Assembly: GCA_963677375.2 (NCBI GenBank)
Contig: CAXXIF010000010.1
Location: 62,001-126,000 of the forward strand
Length of the DNA: 64,000 nucleotides
Direction of reading: 5' to 3'
From: Pseudaeromonas sp963677375
GTDB lineage: Bacteria > Pseudomonadota > Gammaproteobacteria > Enterobacterales > Aeromonadaceae
Of the stretch, positions 35,038-43,498 are shown in pieces. The notes under the pieces are model-generated. The model had not been told where the DNA came from and searched no databases. It saw only the letters and a list, made by a program, of their open reading frames with translations. A program made the translations under genes and the position numbers. Numbering within the stretch: position 1 is the first letter of the stretch; every line of letters starts with the position of its first letter.

Positions 35038-35555
35038 GGGATGTAGATTTCCACGTTATCGCGCTGATGCGCCGTTTTCATACTGGCGCTGTCGGTGACG
35101 GTCCCAGCATCGGCTGCACCCTGTCCGGTCATATGTGCATCCCAGACCAGGCTGATGGTGACCAAACGTCCATCATCCTGGTTAACGGAAACCACAGAAA
35201 ACCGGGGGGAAGGTGCCCGCTCCTCAAGGCGGGTGAACCAACGAGCCAACTCCATATCGGCCTGTTCTTTGGTGGTGCAGCTCACAGCGTCACAGTCTTT
35301 ACTGGCAACCGGCGCAGTTCCATCACTCAGATTATTGAAATCGAACTCCCCGGCTTTAGCGGCAGTAGGTAATGAGCTGATACGCTCGACCAAATCACGC
35401 AAGGCACCACTGGCGCTCTGACTAACCTTGGCCTGCTCTAATCGCTGCATACTCCCCATCTGCAAGCTGGCAAACCCCAGCAGGCCAATAGCTACCACCA
35501 CCAGAGAAATGAGTAATTCAACCAGTGTGAAACCCCGGTTATGGACAGTTAGCAC
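35034..35555 (-). CDS. Type IV pilus minor pilin PilV-like (cluster B)
   Basis: The 173-residue prepilin has leader MLTVHNRG and cleavage site G/FTLVELLISLVVVAIG with Glu5. LLGFASLQMGSMQRLEQA follows, the PilV pattern. I choose GTG at 35555 because GGAGG lies five bases upstream; the GTG at 35567 lies directly beside that site. The start lies within the end of fimT (17-base overlap). Confidence 0.85.
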   Translation of the reverse strand: MLTVHNRGFTLVELLISLVVVAIGLLGFASLQMGSMQRLEQAKVSQSASGALRDLVERISSLPTAAKAGEFDFNNLSDGTAPVASKDCDAVSCTTKEQADMELARWFTRLEERAPSPRFSVVSVNQDDGRLVTISLVWDAHMTGQGAADAGTVTDSASMKTAHQRDNVEIYIP

Positions 35556-36105
35556 CTGCGCCTCCACTTAATGTGATGGCGCCCAGCGGGTTGACGTCAA
35601 TCGATTTATTGGTGTTAGTCTCGGTCGTGGAGCAGACCTTTATATTGGCAACGGTCACTATGCCGTTGGCGCGGAAGGTCATATTCAGCACATTAGAAAT
35701 GACCTTGACGGCACCCTGGTATTGGTGGGCAGAGATTATCGTCTCGCTACCATCCAGTTTGTTGTTGCGATTGGCATCCACATAGGCCAGCCAGCCCTTG
35801 CTCCAATCGCTACTGCTGCTACTGCAACTACTGGCGTTCGTCGACGGACACAAGAGTACGGGAAGCGAGTGTTGCTGGGCCGTTTGGCGCGCCGTGGTGA
35901 TGCTATTGAGGAGAGCCTCACGCTGAGATTCAGTCTGTTGTGCCTGCATCGCCTGACGAAACGACGGCACACCAATAGACCCTATGATGGCCACAATGGC
36001 GATTGCCACCATCAGTTCAATCAGTGTCAGCCCCGTGCACCGCTTCCACACTATTGCAGACGGTTGCGTCATTCCATGCGCTCGAAAAGAACGTTTGCTG
36101 TTCAT
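35539..36105 (-). CDS. Type IV pilus minor pilin FimT/GspH-like (cluster B)
   Basis: The prepilin has cleavage site CTG/LTLIELMVAIAIVAI with Glu5, then REALLNSITTARQTAQQHSL, the GspH/FimT pattern. A calcium-like DANRNNKLDG segment lies in the globular part. The ATG at 36105 has AAGGAG 11 bases upstream but gives a long 25-residue leader; the ATG at 36072 would give a more typical 14-residue leader without a ribosome site. It is the first gene of the minus-strand cluster B operon. Confidence 0.83.
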   Translation of the reverse strand: MNSKRSFRAHGMTQPSAIVWKRCTGLTLIELMVAIAIVAIIGSIGVPSFRQAMQAQQTESQREALLNSITTARQTAQQHSLPVLLCPSTNASSCSSSSSDWSKGWLAYVDANRNNKLDGSETIISAHQYQGAVKVISNVLNMTFRANGIVTVANIKVCSTTETNTNKSIDVNPLGAITLSGGAGANCP

Positions 36106-36264
36106 GCCTTCACACACTCCTTTGTCGACCGCACTGAAACGGCCTCTTATGGCTCTTTGCATACTGGCAAATGTCTCATTTCTCGACTTATTGCTCAAGA
36201 AAAGAGCGTGAACAATTTCACTTTTTGCGAGGCAGGTACGTTTTGGCCGGAAACGAACAATTCA

Positions 36265-36295
36265 GCCAAGTATTGCCCTGAATCCAATACTTGGC
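36265..36295. promoter_or_regulatory. Perfect inverted repeat upstream of cluster B
   Basis: GCCAAGTATT and AATACTTGGC are exact inverted copies, 11 bases apart. Centre-to-centre spacing is 21 bases, two helical turns, which suits a dimeric regulator. It is about 160 bases upstream of the cluster B fimT start. It could instead form a hairpin in a leader RNA. Confidence 0.55.
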
Positions 36296-36533
36296 GTCAT
36301 TACTTTTATTGGCTAGACCACCCATTCATTTCGATACTGTAAAAACAACCTAACACCTAACAATTAATTCATATATATCAATGAAATAAGCTCTTTAAAT
36401 GTCATGAAAGCGATATCGCAAAGACCGAATAGCCATTGAGTGAGGTTCTTGTAAATCACCGCGTGGGAAATAAAGCGGTAAAAGCATTTCAAATATCAAC
36501 AGTCATGATTTTTTAGCGGCAAAAAGGAGTTGT

Positions 36534-36614
36534 ATGACAACCTCATCACCCATCGATGAACGAACTCATAAGGGGCACTCCTCAACTATTATGCAGCACT
36601 ATAATCTCCACTAA
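36534..36614 (+). CDS. Possible 26-residue small protein
   Basis: An ATG codon follows AAGGAG at six-base spacing and opens 26 codons before a TAA. The predicted peptide is polar (begins MTTSSPIDERTHKG) with no membrane segment. I recognise no family. It may be a real small gene or chance; the strong ribosome site is the only support. Confidence 0.25.
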   Translation: MTTSSPIDERTHKGHSSTIMQHYNLH

Positions 36615-36809
36615 GACCTGGACTCACATGAAAACAAAACATATCTAACTAAGAAATAGATATATTGCACTATATAATAAAACAGCATATCCCGTGACTT
36701 GGATCATAATTGTCTGTTGGCCCAACTGGCGACCCAGCAGTTCCAATGCGATATTTACCAATAGGTGGTGACTTGGTTGCCAATGCCTGTTTTTAGCCAA
36801 ATCGAGAAA

Positions 36810-37310
36810 ATGATGCCAAACGAAGCCAGTCACGGATTCACCCTGATCGAACTGATCGTCACGATTGCCATCGTGGCCATCCTGGCGACCATAGGGGTGC
36901 CGGCATTTAACAACTTGATCCGCGACGGTGCGGCCAGTACGGAGGGGAATGCGTTACTCGGGGCGGTTCAACTGGCGCGTAGTGAAGCGGTTAAACGGGG
37001 GGTATCACTTTGGGTCGTTCCGCAGACCGGAACCAATTGGCAGGCTGGCTGGGAAGTGCGGATTGACGATGGCGACACTCTGTTTGACCGCACAAAAGAC
37101 ACCCTGCTCCGTCATTTTGATGGAATCAAAAGCAGCGTCACGGCTAGCCATAATCAACTTCGCATTGCGCCCAATGGCTCTCTTGCTGTCCCGTCCAGCG
37201 TCAGCACCTTCAAGTTGAAACCCTCCGGTTGCCAGAATAATGAGCAGCGTCTGTTGACGGTGAATGTATCCGGGCGAGCCAGTCTGAGTCGAATCGACTG
37301 CGGCAGCTAA
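36810..37310 (+). CDS. Type IV pilus minor pilin FimT/FimU-like (cluster C)
   Basis: The prepilin (166 residues from the ATG at 36810) has leader MMPNEASHG and cleavage site G/FTLIELIVTIAIVAIL with Glu5. The block NALLGAVQLARSEAVKRGVSL is the GspH/FimT signature. GAGA lies just before 36810 and 36813; an ATG at 36783 is also in frame. It is the first gene of the plus-strand cluster C operon, 18 bases before pilV. Confidence 0.86.
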   Translation: MMPNEASHGFTLIELIVTIAIVAILATIGVPAFNNLIRDGAASTEGNALLGAVQLARSEAVKRGVSLWVVPQTGTNWQAGWEVRIDDGDTLFDRTKDTLLRHFDGIKSSVTASHNQLRIAPNGSLAVPSSVSTFKLKPSGCQNNEQRLLTVNVSGRASLSRIDCGS

Positions 37311-37328
37311 CCATTTTGGAGTCAAAAC

Positions 37329-37760
37329 ATGAAATTGTTTCCTGCGCGCCAGATGCGCGGTTCGACATTGCTGGAGGTATTGATCGCTCTGGTGGTCCTT
37401 GGGCTGGGCGTTCTCGGCATGGTTGCGATGCAAGCGACTTCGCTCAAGAGTAACCAGACGGCACTAGCTCGAACGCAAGCAACAGAATTAGTCAATGAGA
37501 TCAGTGATTTGATGCGTGCTAACCGGAGTGCAGCCCTGGCGGGTAGCTACGACAACACGCTCACATCCACAGCCCCGACCGGAACAGCGACTACTGCAGT
37601 TGATTTGCAGAACTGGAAGGCACGCCTAGCCCTGTTGCCCGCGGGCCAGGGCAGCATAGCCCACTCCGGTTCAACCTTTACGATTACGGTGCAGTGGGAT
37701 GAATCTCGCCTGAAGAATGGTAGCGCCAGTCGGCAATTTATTTATCGCACGGAGATCTAA
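37329..37760 (+). CDS. pilV: Type IV pilus minor pilin PilV (cluster C)
   Basis: The 143-residue prepilin has leader MKLFPARQMRG and cleavage site G/STLLEVLIALVVLGLG with Glu5. MVAMQATSLKSNQTALARTQA and NEISDLMRANR are PilV hallmarks. GGAG lies seven bases before the ATG. The next gene begins immediately after the stop. The gene order fimT-pilV-pilW-pilX-pilY1-pilE equals that of Pseudomonas fimU-pilE. Confidence 0.9.
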   Translation: MKLFPARQMRGSTLLEVLIALVVLGLGVLGMVAMQATSLKSNQTALARTQATELVNEISDLMRANRSAALAGSYDNTLTSTAPTGTATTAVDLQNWKARLALLPAGQGSIAHSGSTFTITVQWDESRLKNGSASRQFIYRTEI

Positions 37761-37763
37761 GTG

Positions 37764-38813
37764 ATGGTCAGGTTTCCTGTTATAAACCGCTTGCAACAAC
37801 AAGGCTTCGGGCTCGTTGAAGTGATGGTTGCTATCACGCTAGGCTTGTTACTCACGGCGGCGGTTTTGCAGCTATTTGTTAGTAATAACACCACCTACCG
37901 CACCACCAACTCGGTTGGTGTGGTGCAGGACAATGCTCGCTTCGCGCAAGATATGCTGAGTAAAGAACTACGCATGACCGGATATCGCGGTTGTTTGAGC
38001 AAACAAAATGTTGCCATCACCAATACGCTGAACAGTGCCACCACCTTGTCTTACGACTTTACCGCAGGGCTGCGTGGCTACAACAATTTGACTGCGAGCC
38101 TTCCCACTGAACTGTCGACACACCTGACCGGAGATCCCAAACCGCTGGCCAACACCGACCTGGTATTGGTTCAGGGGCCCAACAGTATACCGATTGCCAT
38201 CGTGGCCAATAACAATGCCGCTCAGCTGTTTGCCGCCCCCTCGGCTATGACGTTGTTGAAAGATGGCGATATCGCTCTGGTTACCGACTGCAGCAAGGCT
38301 CGCATCTTCCAAATTACGGGTCTGACCGCCGCCGGAGGCAAGGTGAACGTGGTACACAGCAATGCAGGCACCTATGTGCCCGGCAATGCTGTCTCGTCTT
38401 GGGACCCGAATAATAAAAGCGAACTTTTTGGCACCAATGCCGAGCTGATGAGTTACCAGACCGCGACCTATTATCTGGCGACCAACAGCGCCACGGGTCA
38501 GCCTGCCCTCTATCGCAAGATCGACGGCAACCCGGCAACCCCATTGCTGGACTATGTCTTTGATATGCAGATCCTGTATGGCGTTGATACCAACGGTGAT
38601 CGTCAGACCGATAGTTACCAAACCGCCAACAACGTCAGCAACTGGGGGAACGTGCTGACGCTCAAGCTGCAATTACTCCTCGGTAGCGAAGAGACCGGCA
38701 TAGTGCCGAAGAAACAATCCTTTACCTTCAATGGTGCCACCTTCACGGCTACCGATACCCGGTGGTATATGCCAACCACCATTACCGCTGTATTACGTAA
38801 TCGGTTGAACTAG
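37764..38813 (+). CDS. pilW: Type IV pilus minor pilin PilW (cluster C)
   Basis: The 349-residue prepilin has a 14-residue leader and cleavage site QQG/FGLVEVMVAITLG with Glu5. The PilW signature is DNARFAQDMLSKELRMTGYRGC. Calcium-like DTNGDRQTD lies near residue 275. Start is ATG 37764; GTG 37761, one codon earlier and directly after the pilV stop, is equally possible because GGAG lies six bases before it. Confidence 0.9.
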   Translation: MVRFPVINRLQQQGFGLVEVMVAITLGLLLTAAVLQLFVSNNTTYRTTNSVGVVQDNARFAQDMLSKELRMTGYRGCLSKQNVAITNTLNSATTLSYDFTAGLRGYNNLTASLPTELSTHLTGDPKPLANTDLVLVQGPNSIPIAIVANNNAAQLFAAPSAMTLLKDGDIALVTDCSKARIFQITGLTAAGGKVNVVHSNAGTYVPGNAVSSWDPNNKSELFGTNAELMSYQTATYYLATNSATGQPALYRKIDGNPATPLLDYVFDMQILYGVDTNGDRQTDSYQTANNVSNWGNVLTLKLQLLLGSEETGIVPKKQSFTFNGATFTATDTRWYMPTTITAVLRNRLN

Positions 38814-38823
38814 GAGCTGCACT

Positions 38824-39333
38824 ATGAACCCGTATCCATCTGTTCGGCCGCAGCAAGGCATGGTGTTAGTAGTCTGTTTGATTATGCTGTTGTTACTGAC
38901 GTTGAGCGGCCTTGCCGCCATGCAAGGCAGTACCATGCAAGAAAAAATGGCTGGCAACAGCCGCGATAGTGAACAGGCATTTCTCGCCGCTGAAGCTGCA
39001 CTTCGGGGTGGGGAAGCATTTATGGCTAGTGCCTCGGGTGCCACTGCCACGTTTGATACCGCAGGAACGGCAGGTTTGTATGATGTTGCCACATCGGGTG
39101 TCACCACCGACTGGCAGAGTGCAAGCACCAACTGGCGTAACAGCGCCAGCCTGACCGGGGTTGCTGCCACACCCAAATATTTGGTCGAGAAGCTTCCAGA
39201 GGTCATCAACAAAGGTTTGAGTCTGGAGGCCGATCTGCCACTCAACACCATGATCATCTATCGAATTACTGCCAGTGCGGTCGGGCAGACCACGACCAGT
39301 CGAGCTGTTCTGCAATCGACTTTTCGACGCTAA
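38824..39333 (+). CDS. pilX: Type IV pilus minor pilin PilX (cluster C)
   Basis: The 169-residue product has leader MNPYPSVRPQQG and cleavage site G/MVLVVCLIMLLLLTL. Position 5 is Val, not Glu, as expected for PilX. The family block GLAAMQGSTMQEKMAGNSRD and AFLAAEAALRGGE are clear. AGGAG precedes the ATG. The stop overlaps an in-frame ATG of the pilY1 frame by one base. Confidence 0.9.
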   Translation: MNPYPSVRPQQGMVLVVCLIMLLLLTLSGLAAMQGSTMQEKMAGNSRDSEQAFLAAEAALRGGEAFMASASGATATFDTAGTAGLYDVATSGVTTDWQSASTNWRNSASLTGVAATPKYLVEKLPEVINKGLSLEADLPLNTMIIYRITASAVGQTTTSRAVLQSTFRR

Positions 39334-39353
39334 TGTATAGGGATACAGCGACC

Positions 39354-42300
39354 ATGTCATACTTCAATAGCCACTCGAATTATATCCACCTGTTTGCTGT
39401 TGCCCTATTCGTAGCGGTTAGCAATTCGGCATCGGCAGATACCATAGCCACTAAACCTTTATATCTGGAAAATGACAATGCCATTGAACCGAATATCATG
39501 TTTACCATTGATGATTCCGGCTCCATGGATGATGACTATTTATCGACTACGAACAGCCAGCCCAGTGGATATAAAAACCAATCATCCACGTACAATAAGC
39601 TCTACTACAATCCGACGGTTTATTATCAACCTTGGGTAAAAAGCGATGGCACAGACTACCCAGACTCCAGCAAGAGCTGCACCCGCTCTGGCAAAAAAGG
39701 CAACTATACCTACAACTGTGTCTATTACACCGCTACGGGTACTGAAGTAGACATCTACTCTGGGGTTACCAGTTACAGTGGTGGCCCTAATCGCACCGAT
39801 TGCGCCAATCCAAATAGCTGTACCTTTTCTGAAGAGCAGAAAAACTTTGGCAATTGGGATACGTATTACAGCACTCGACTCAAGGCGGCTCAGGCTGGCA
39901 TAGGTCGGGCATTTTACGAACTAACCGACAAAGTGCGAGTCGGCTACGGTTCAATTAACTCCGGCAGCAGAACTGTAGATGGCACTGCTACCACCACCAT
40001 TGTTCAGGGGGTCAGAAAGTTCAATACCACGGCTAAATCAAGTTTTCTGACTTGGTTATATGCGGTCAATGCTGATGGTTACACACCGCTTCGCCAGGCT
40101 ATGGATGATGTCGGTAAATATTATGAACGAGCCAAAGGAACGGGGAGTCCTTGGGCTGATGATCCGGGCCAAACCAGTTACGGTGAATTCAAATCTTGCC
40201 GTCAGAGCTATCACATACTGATGACGGATGGGTACTGGAATAGCTCCCCAGCCAACACCACTGCGGCCCAAACGAACGTGGATAGCACGGATGGAGCTCT
40301 TATCACCAATGATCTAGCTGGGGCCAAAATCCAGTTTAAGGCCGTAAATCCCTATAAAGACTCGAGCTCTAATACCTTGGCAGATGTGGCTGCCTACTAC
40401 TGGAAACGGGATCTACAACCCGATATCAAAAATAAAGTATCACCTTCCAGCGATGACCCTGCTTATTGGCAACATATGGTCAATTTCACCGTTAGCTTTG
40501 GGCTGGATGGATCACTGGTCTATGGTGCTGATACATTGCAAAAATTGACGAATGGAACAGTTTCTTGGCCTAGCATATCGGCTAATGAGGCCTCTTCTGA
40601 AATACCTAAAAAAATCGATGATTTGTGGCATGCGGCAGTCAATAGTCGCGGCGGTTTTTACAGTGCAGCGGATCCTCAGGCCTTTGTCGATGCCTTGACT
40701 GACGCCTTTGCCCAAGTACAGGCTCGAACCGGATCTTCCAGCGCCATGGTGAGCAATACGGCACGTCTCGGTACCAGCAGCCGTATCTATCAGGCCAGTT
40801 TCAGCTCCGGAGACTGGAGCGGCGAGTTGACCGCCTATCCGCTCAACAGCAGCGATGGCAGCTTGGGCACCGCAGTCTGGCAGGCTTCAAAAAAATTACC
40901 GACGGCCAGCGCTCGCATGATTTATACCCGCACCACTAGCCCGGCCAAGACAGTCCTGTTTAGTTGGGCCAAGCTCGATTCGACGCAGCAGGCAGCCCTG
41001 AACAAGAATGCAGCAGGAACTACGGATGGTAATGGTGCATTACGCCTGGACTGGTTGCGTGGCGATCAAAGCAAGGAGCTGAGCCAACCCAATGGCCTGT
41101 TCCGGACCCGCAGCAATTTACTGGGTGATATAGTCAATTCGAGCCCGGTGATGGTGAGCAATCAGGATTATGGTGTCGGTGATGCCAGCTTCATCACCAG
41201 TAAAGCCGACCGGCCACCGATGCTTTATGTTGGGGCCAATGACGGCATGCTGCATGGGTTTAAAGAGGCCGATGGTGTTGAGCAGTTTGCCTATATTCCT
41301 GCCGAAACCGTCAGCAAGATGAATCTGTTGACCGATAAAGAGTATGCCAAGAGTCATCAATATCTGGTTGATGGCAGTCCGAGAGTCGGCGATGCCAAGC
41401 TTAATGGTCAATGGAAAACCGTCCTGCTGGGATCAACGGGTGCCGGTGGCAAGTCCGTCTTTGCGTTAGATGTGACGGACCCAACCCAATTCGGCACCAG
41501 TAGCGTGTTATGGGAATTCACCAGCGCCGACATGGGCTATACCATACCGCAACCCACGATGGGGCAGTTGGCAGGAGATAGTTGGGCGGCTCTGATCCCC
41601 AATGGCTATGGTAGTGCCGAACAAGAAGGCAAGTTGGTGGTGCTGGATCTGGAAAAAGGCACGCCACTGAGTGTGCTGCACACCAACGCCAGCATAATCG
41701 GCAAGTTAAATGGTCTCAGCACTCCGGTGCCTGTGGATCTGGATGGTGATCGCAAGACCGATCTGCTGTATGCCGGCGATCTGCTGGGCAACATCTGGCG
41801 CTTCGATGTTCGCTCCAGCGACAGCAAGGATTGGTCAACCCGACTCATTTATACCGCCTGTGCCGATGCCAACTGCTCTACCAGCAATCGACAGCCCATT
41901 ACGGCTCGTCCCATGGTCATAGCCCATCCCAACGGCGGAGTCATGGTACTGTTTGCGACCGGCAGCTACTTCACCAACGAGGACCGCAGTTCAACACAGT
42001 TGCAATCGCTGTATGGGGTCTGGGATAAACTGGAAGCCACCCCAACGGTGATCACCAAGAGTGACTTGGTCCAGCAGAGCATACTAGCGGAACTATCCGC
42101 CACCAATACGCGCGTGATCTCGAACAATGAAGTCAATTACGGCAGCAAACGGGGTTGGTATCTGGATCTGCTATCCCCCGGTCTAAGCGCCAGTGTAGGA
42201 GAGCGGGTGATTACCGATATTCAACTCCGGGAAGACCAACTGGTGGTCACCAGCATGCTCCCCTCCACAGACCCTTGCGATTATGGCGGGAAATCCTGGT

Positions 42301-42599
42301 TGCTGGAGCTTGCTCCATTAACCGGTTCGCGCCTGAGTTATCCGGTATTTGATATCAACAATGATGGGAAAATTGATAGTGCTGATAACCAGACAGTGAC
42401 CATAGATGGCAAGTCGGTCACCCTTCCTGCCAGCGGTAAGGGCTTTGACGAGATCCTGACCAAGTCCGCCTTCGTCGAAAAAATAGATGGCACCACGGAA
42501 ATTAAATATGCCAGCGGCTCGTCCGGTAGCATCAAACAAACCCTGGAAATCATCAGTCCGAACGCCAAGGGGCGCCAATCCTGGAGGCAGTTGCAATAA
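39354..42599 (+). CDS. pilY1: PilY1 pilus tip adhesin with MIDAS motif (cluster C)
   Basis: PilY1 is the calcium-dependent tip protein that controls pilus extension, adhesion and surface sensing. The 1081 residues include a signal peptide (cleavage near NSASA/DT), an N-terminal von Willebrand A-like region with the MIDAS motif D-x-S-x-S at residues 53-57, an RGD at 569-571, and the C-terminal beta-propeller with the calcium loop at 795-803 (DLDGDRKTD) followed by LLYAGDLLGNIWRFDV. The start at 39354 has AGGGA ten bases upstream; the ATG at 39333, which overlaps the pilX stop, lacks one. Size and order match the Pseudomonas pilY1 locus. Confidence 0.94.
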   Translation: MSYFNSHSNYIHLFAVALFVAVSNSASADTIATKPLYLENDNAIEPNIMFTIDDSGSMDDDYLSTTNSQPSGYKNQSSTYNKLYYNPTVYYQPWVKSDGTDYPDSSKSCTRSGKKGNYTYNCVYYTATGTEVDIYSGVTSYSGGPNRTDCANPNSCTFSEEQKNFGNWDTYYSTRLKAAQAGIGRAFYELTDKVRVGYGSINSGSRTVDGTATTTIVQGVRKFNTTAKSSFLTWLYAVNADGYTPLRQAMDDVGKYYERAKGTGSPWADDPGQTSYGEFKSCRQSYHILMTDGYWNSSPANTTAAQTNVDSTDGALITNDLAGAKIQFKAVNPYKDSSSNTLADVAAYYWKRDLQPDIKNKVSPSSDDPAYWQHMVNFTVSFGLDGSLVYGADTLQKLTNGTVSWPSISANEASSEIPKKIDDLWHAAVNSRGGFYSAADPQAFVDALTDAFAQVQARTGSSSAMVSNTARLGTSSRIYQASFSSGDWSGELTAYPLNSSDGSLGTAVWQASKKLPTASARMIYTRTTSPAKTVLFSWAKLDSTQQAALNKNAAGTTDGNGALRLDWLRGDQSKELSQPNGLFRTRSNLLGDIVNSSPVMVSNQDYGVGDASFITSKADRPPMLYVGANDGMLHGFKEADGVEQFAYIPAETVSKMNLLTDKEYAKSHQYLVDGSPRVGDAKLNGQWKTVLLGSTGAGGKSVFALDVTDPTQFGTSSVLWEFTSADMGYTIPQPTMGQLAGDSWAALIPNGYGSAEQEGKLVVLDLEKGTPLSVLHTNASIIGKLNGLSTPVPVDLDGDRKTDLLYAGDLLGNIWRFDVRSSDSKDWSTRLIYTACADANCSTSNRQPITARPMVIAHPNGGVMVLFATGSYFTNEDRSSTQLQSLYGVWDKLEATPTVITKSDLVQQSILAELSATNTRVISNNEVNYGSKRGWYLDLLSPGLSASVGERVITDIQLREDQLVVTSMLPSTDPCDYGGKSWLLELAPLTGSRLSYPVFDINNDGKIDSADNQTVTIDGKSVTLPASGKGFDEILTKSAFVEKIDGTTEIKYASGSSGSIKQTLEIISPNAKGRQSWRQLQ

Positions 42600-42695
42600 T
42601 TGCGGCACACTCAACCCTGGTGCCCGTCGCTCGGTGCCCTGCAACCGGAAAACTGGCACCAGGAGTTACGGGATCACCCACACAAGGAGAAGTAC

Positions 42696-43115
42696 ATGTT
42701 GTTCGAGCACAAACGATCACGGGGGATTACCTTGGTCGAGCTGATGATTACGGTTGCAATAGTCGCGATTCTGGCCGCCGTCGGCTACCCCTCCTATATG
42801 GAGCATGTGAAATCAACCCGGCGAGGTGAAGCCAAGGCTACCTTGCTGGAACTTGCCCAATTCATGGAACGCAAGTTCAGTGCCGATGGCTGCTACAAAT
42901 GCGGCAGTGAAACCATAACCTTGCCATTCACCCAGGCACCTAAGGATGGCGGCACCGCCTATTACACCCTCAGTCTGGCGAGCACGCCTGCCGTCAGTGG
43001 CACCACCTTCACCCTGCAAGCCGTCCCGACTGGCGTCATGAGCGGTGATAGCTGCGGCACCTATACGGTGGATCAGACAGGTACGCACAGCCCTGTCAGT
43101 ACCACCTGCTGGTAG
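42696..43115 (+). CDS. pilE: Type IV pilus minor pilin PilE (cluster C)
   Basis: The 139-residue prepilin has leader MLFEHKRSRG and cleavage site G/ITLVELMITVAIVAILA with Glu5. YPSYMEHVKSTRRGEAKATL and LAQFMERKFS follow as in PilE. It has a CYKC pair and ends TTCW. AAGGAG lies seven bases before the ATG at 42696; the frame is open 32 codons further upstream with no family similarity. It ends cluster C and is followed by a terminator. Confidence 0.93.
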   Translation: MLFEHKRSRGITLVELMITVAIVAILAAVGYPSYMEHVKSTRRGEAKATLLELAQFMERKFSADGCYKCGSETITLPFTQAPKDGGTAYYTLSLASTPAVSGTTFTLQAVPTGVMSGDSCGTYTVDQTGTHSPVSTTCW

Positions 43116-43145
43116 CTCTTCTCCCTATGTTTATAGGGGTCTATC

Positions 43146-43170
43146 AAGCCAGCAATCGCTGGCTTTTTTT
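43146..43170 (+). terminator. Rho-independent terminator of cluster C
   Basis: AAGCCAGC / GCTGGCTT with a 4-base loop is followed by a run of T residues, 31 bases after the pilE stop. Confidence 0.92.
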
Positions 43171-43376
43171 ATCTTTTTGAGCAAATTTATTCATCAAGTC
43201 CACTTTGCGACAATATTCTTAGCTTAGGGCTAAATTTGGACCGATCGACAAGCTTTAATGCTCAATTTGTCGATAATGTTAGATTTTTAACCCAATTAAC
43301 CATACATCTGCTCGCTGTTAATGCTCCCGTGACGGTTGAAATCATTGGGCAACCAATGAAGGAATAGCTACAACTA

Positions 43377-43404
43377 TTGCATAGTCAGGCAGATGCCCGA
43401 TAAT
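43377..43404 (+). promoter_or_regulatory. Putative sigma-70 promoter of the decarboxylase gene
   Basis: TTGCAT (43377-43382) and GATAAT (43399-43404) are separated by 16 bases, about 95 bases before the ATG at 43499. Confidence 0.45.
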
Positions 43405-43498
43405 GCGCGCGTTTACAGTAGATCGTCGCTCCGGCCTGTGTTGCCGGAGGTTAACTTGGTTTCAGGGCCATGGCCCTTTTGTGAGGTGTTTGCATAAG

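Larger units (their letters stand above)
36106..36809. other. A+T-rich divergent region between clusters B and C
   Basis: About 700 bases with no recognised gene. It must carry the promoters of both pilin operons. It holds a 10-bp inverted repeat (36265-36295), a 26-codon reading frame with a good ribosome site (36534-36614), and a TATAAT at 36673-36678 without a clear -35 partner. No sigma-54 type -24/-12 element was convincing. Confidence 0.6.
43116..43498. other. Intergenic region before the PLP decarboxylase
   Basis: About 380 bases without a supported gene. It holds the cluster C terminator (43146-43170), an A+T-rich stretch, a plausible promoter (43377-43404) and a roughly 90-base leader. 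Confidence 0.6.

Noticed and set aside
43465..43476. GGGCCATGGCCC palindrome before the decarboxylase gene
   Set aside because: It cannot form a hairpin with a proper loop and is followed by only four T residues; it was not called a terminator or attenuator.
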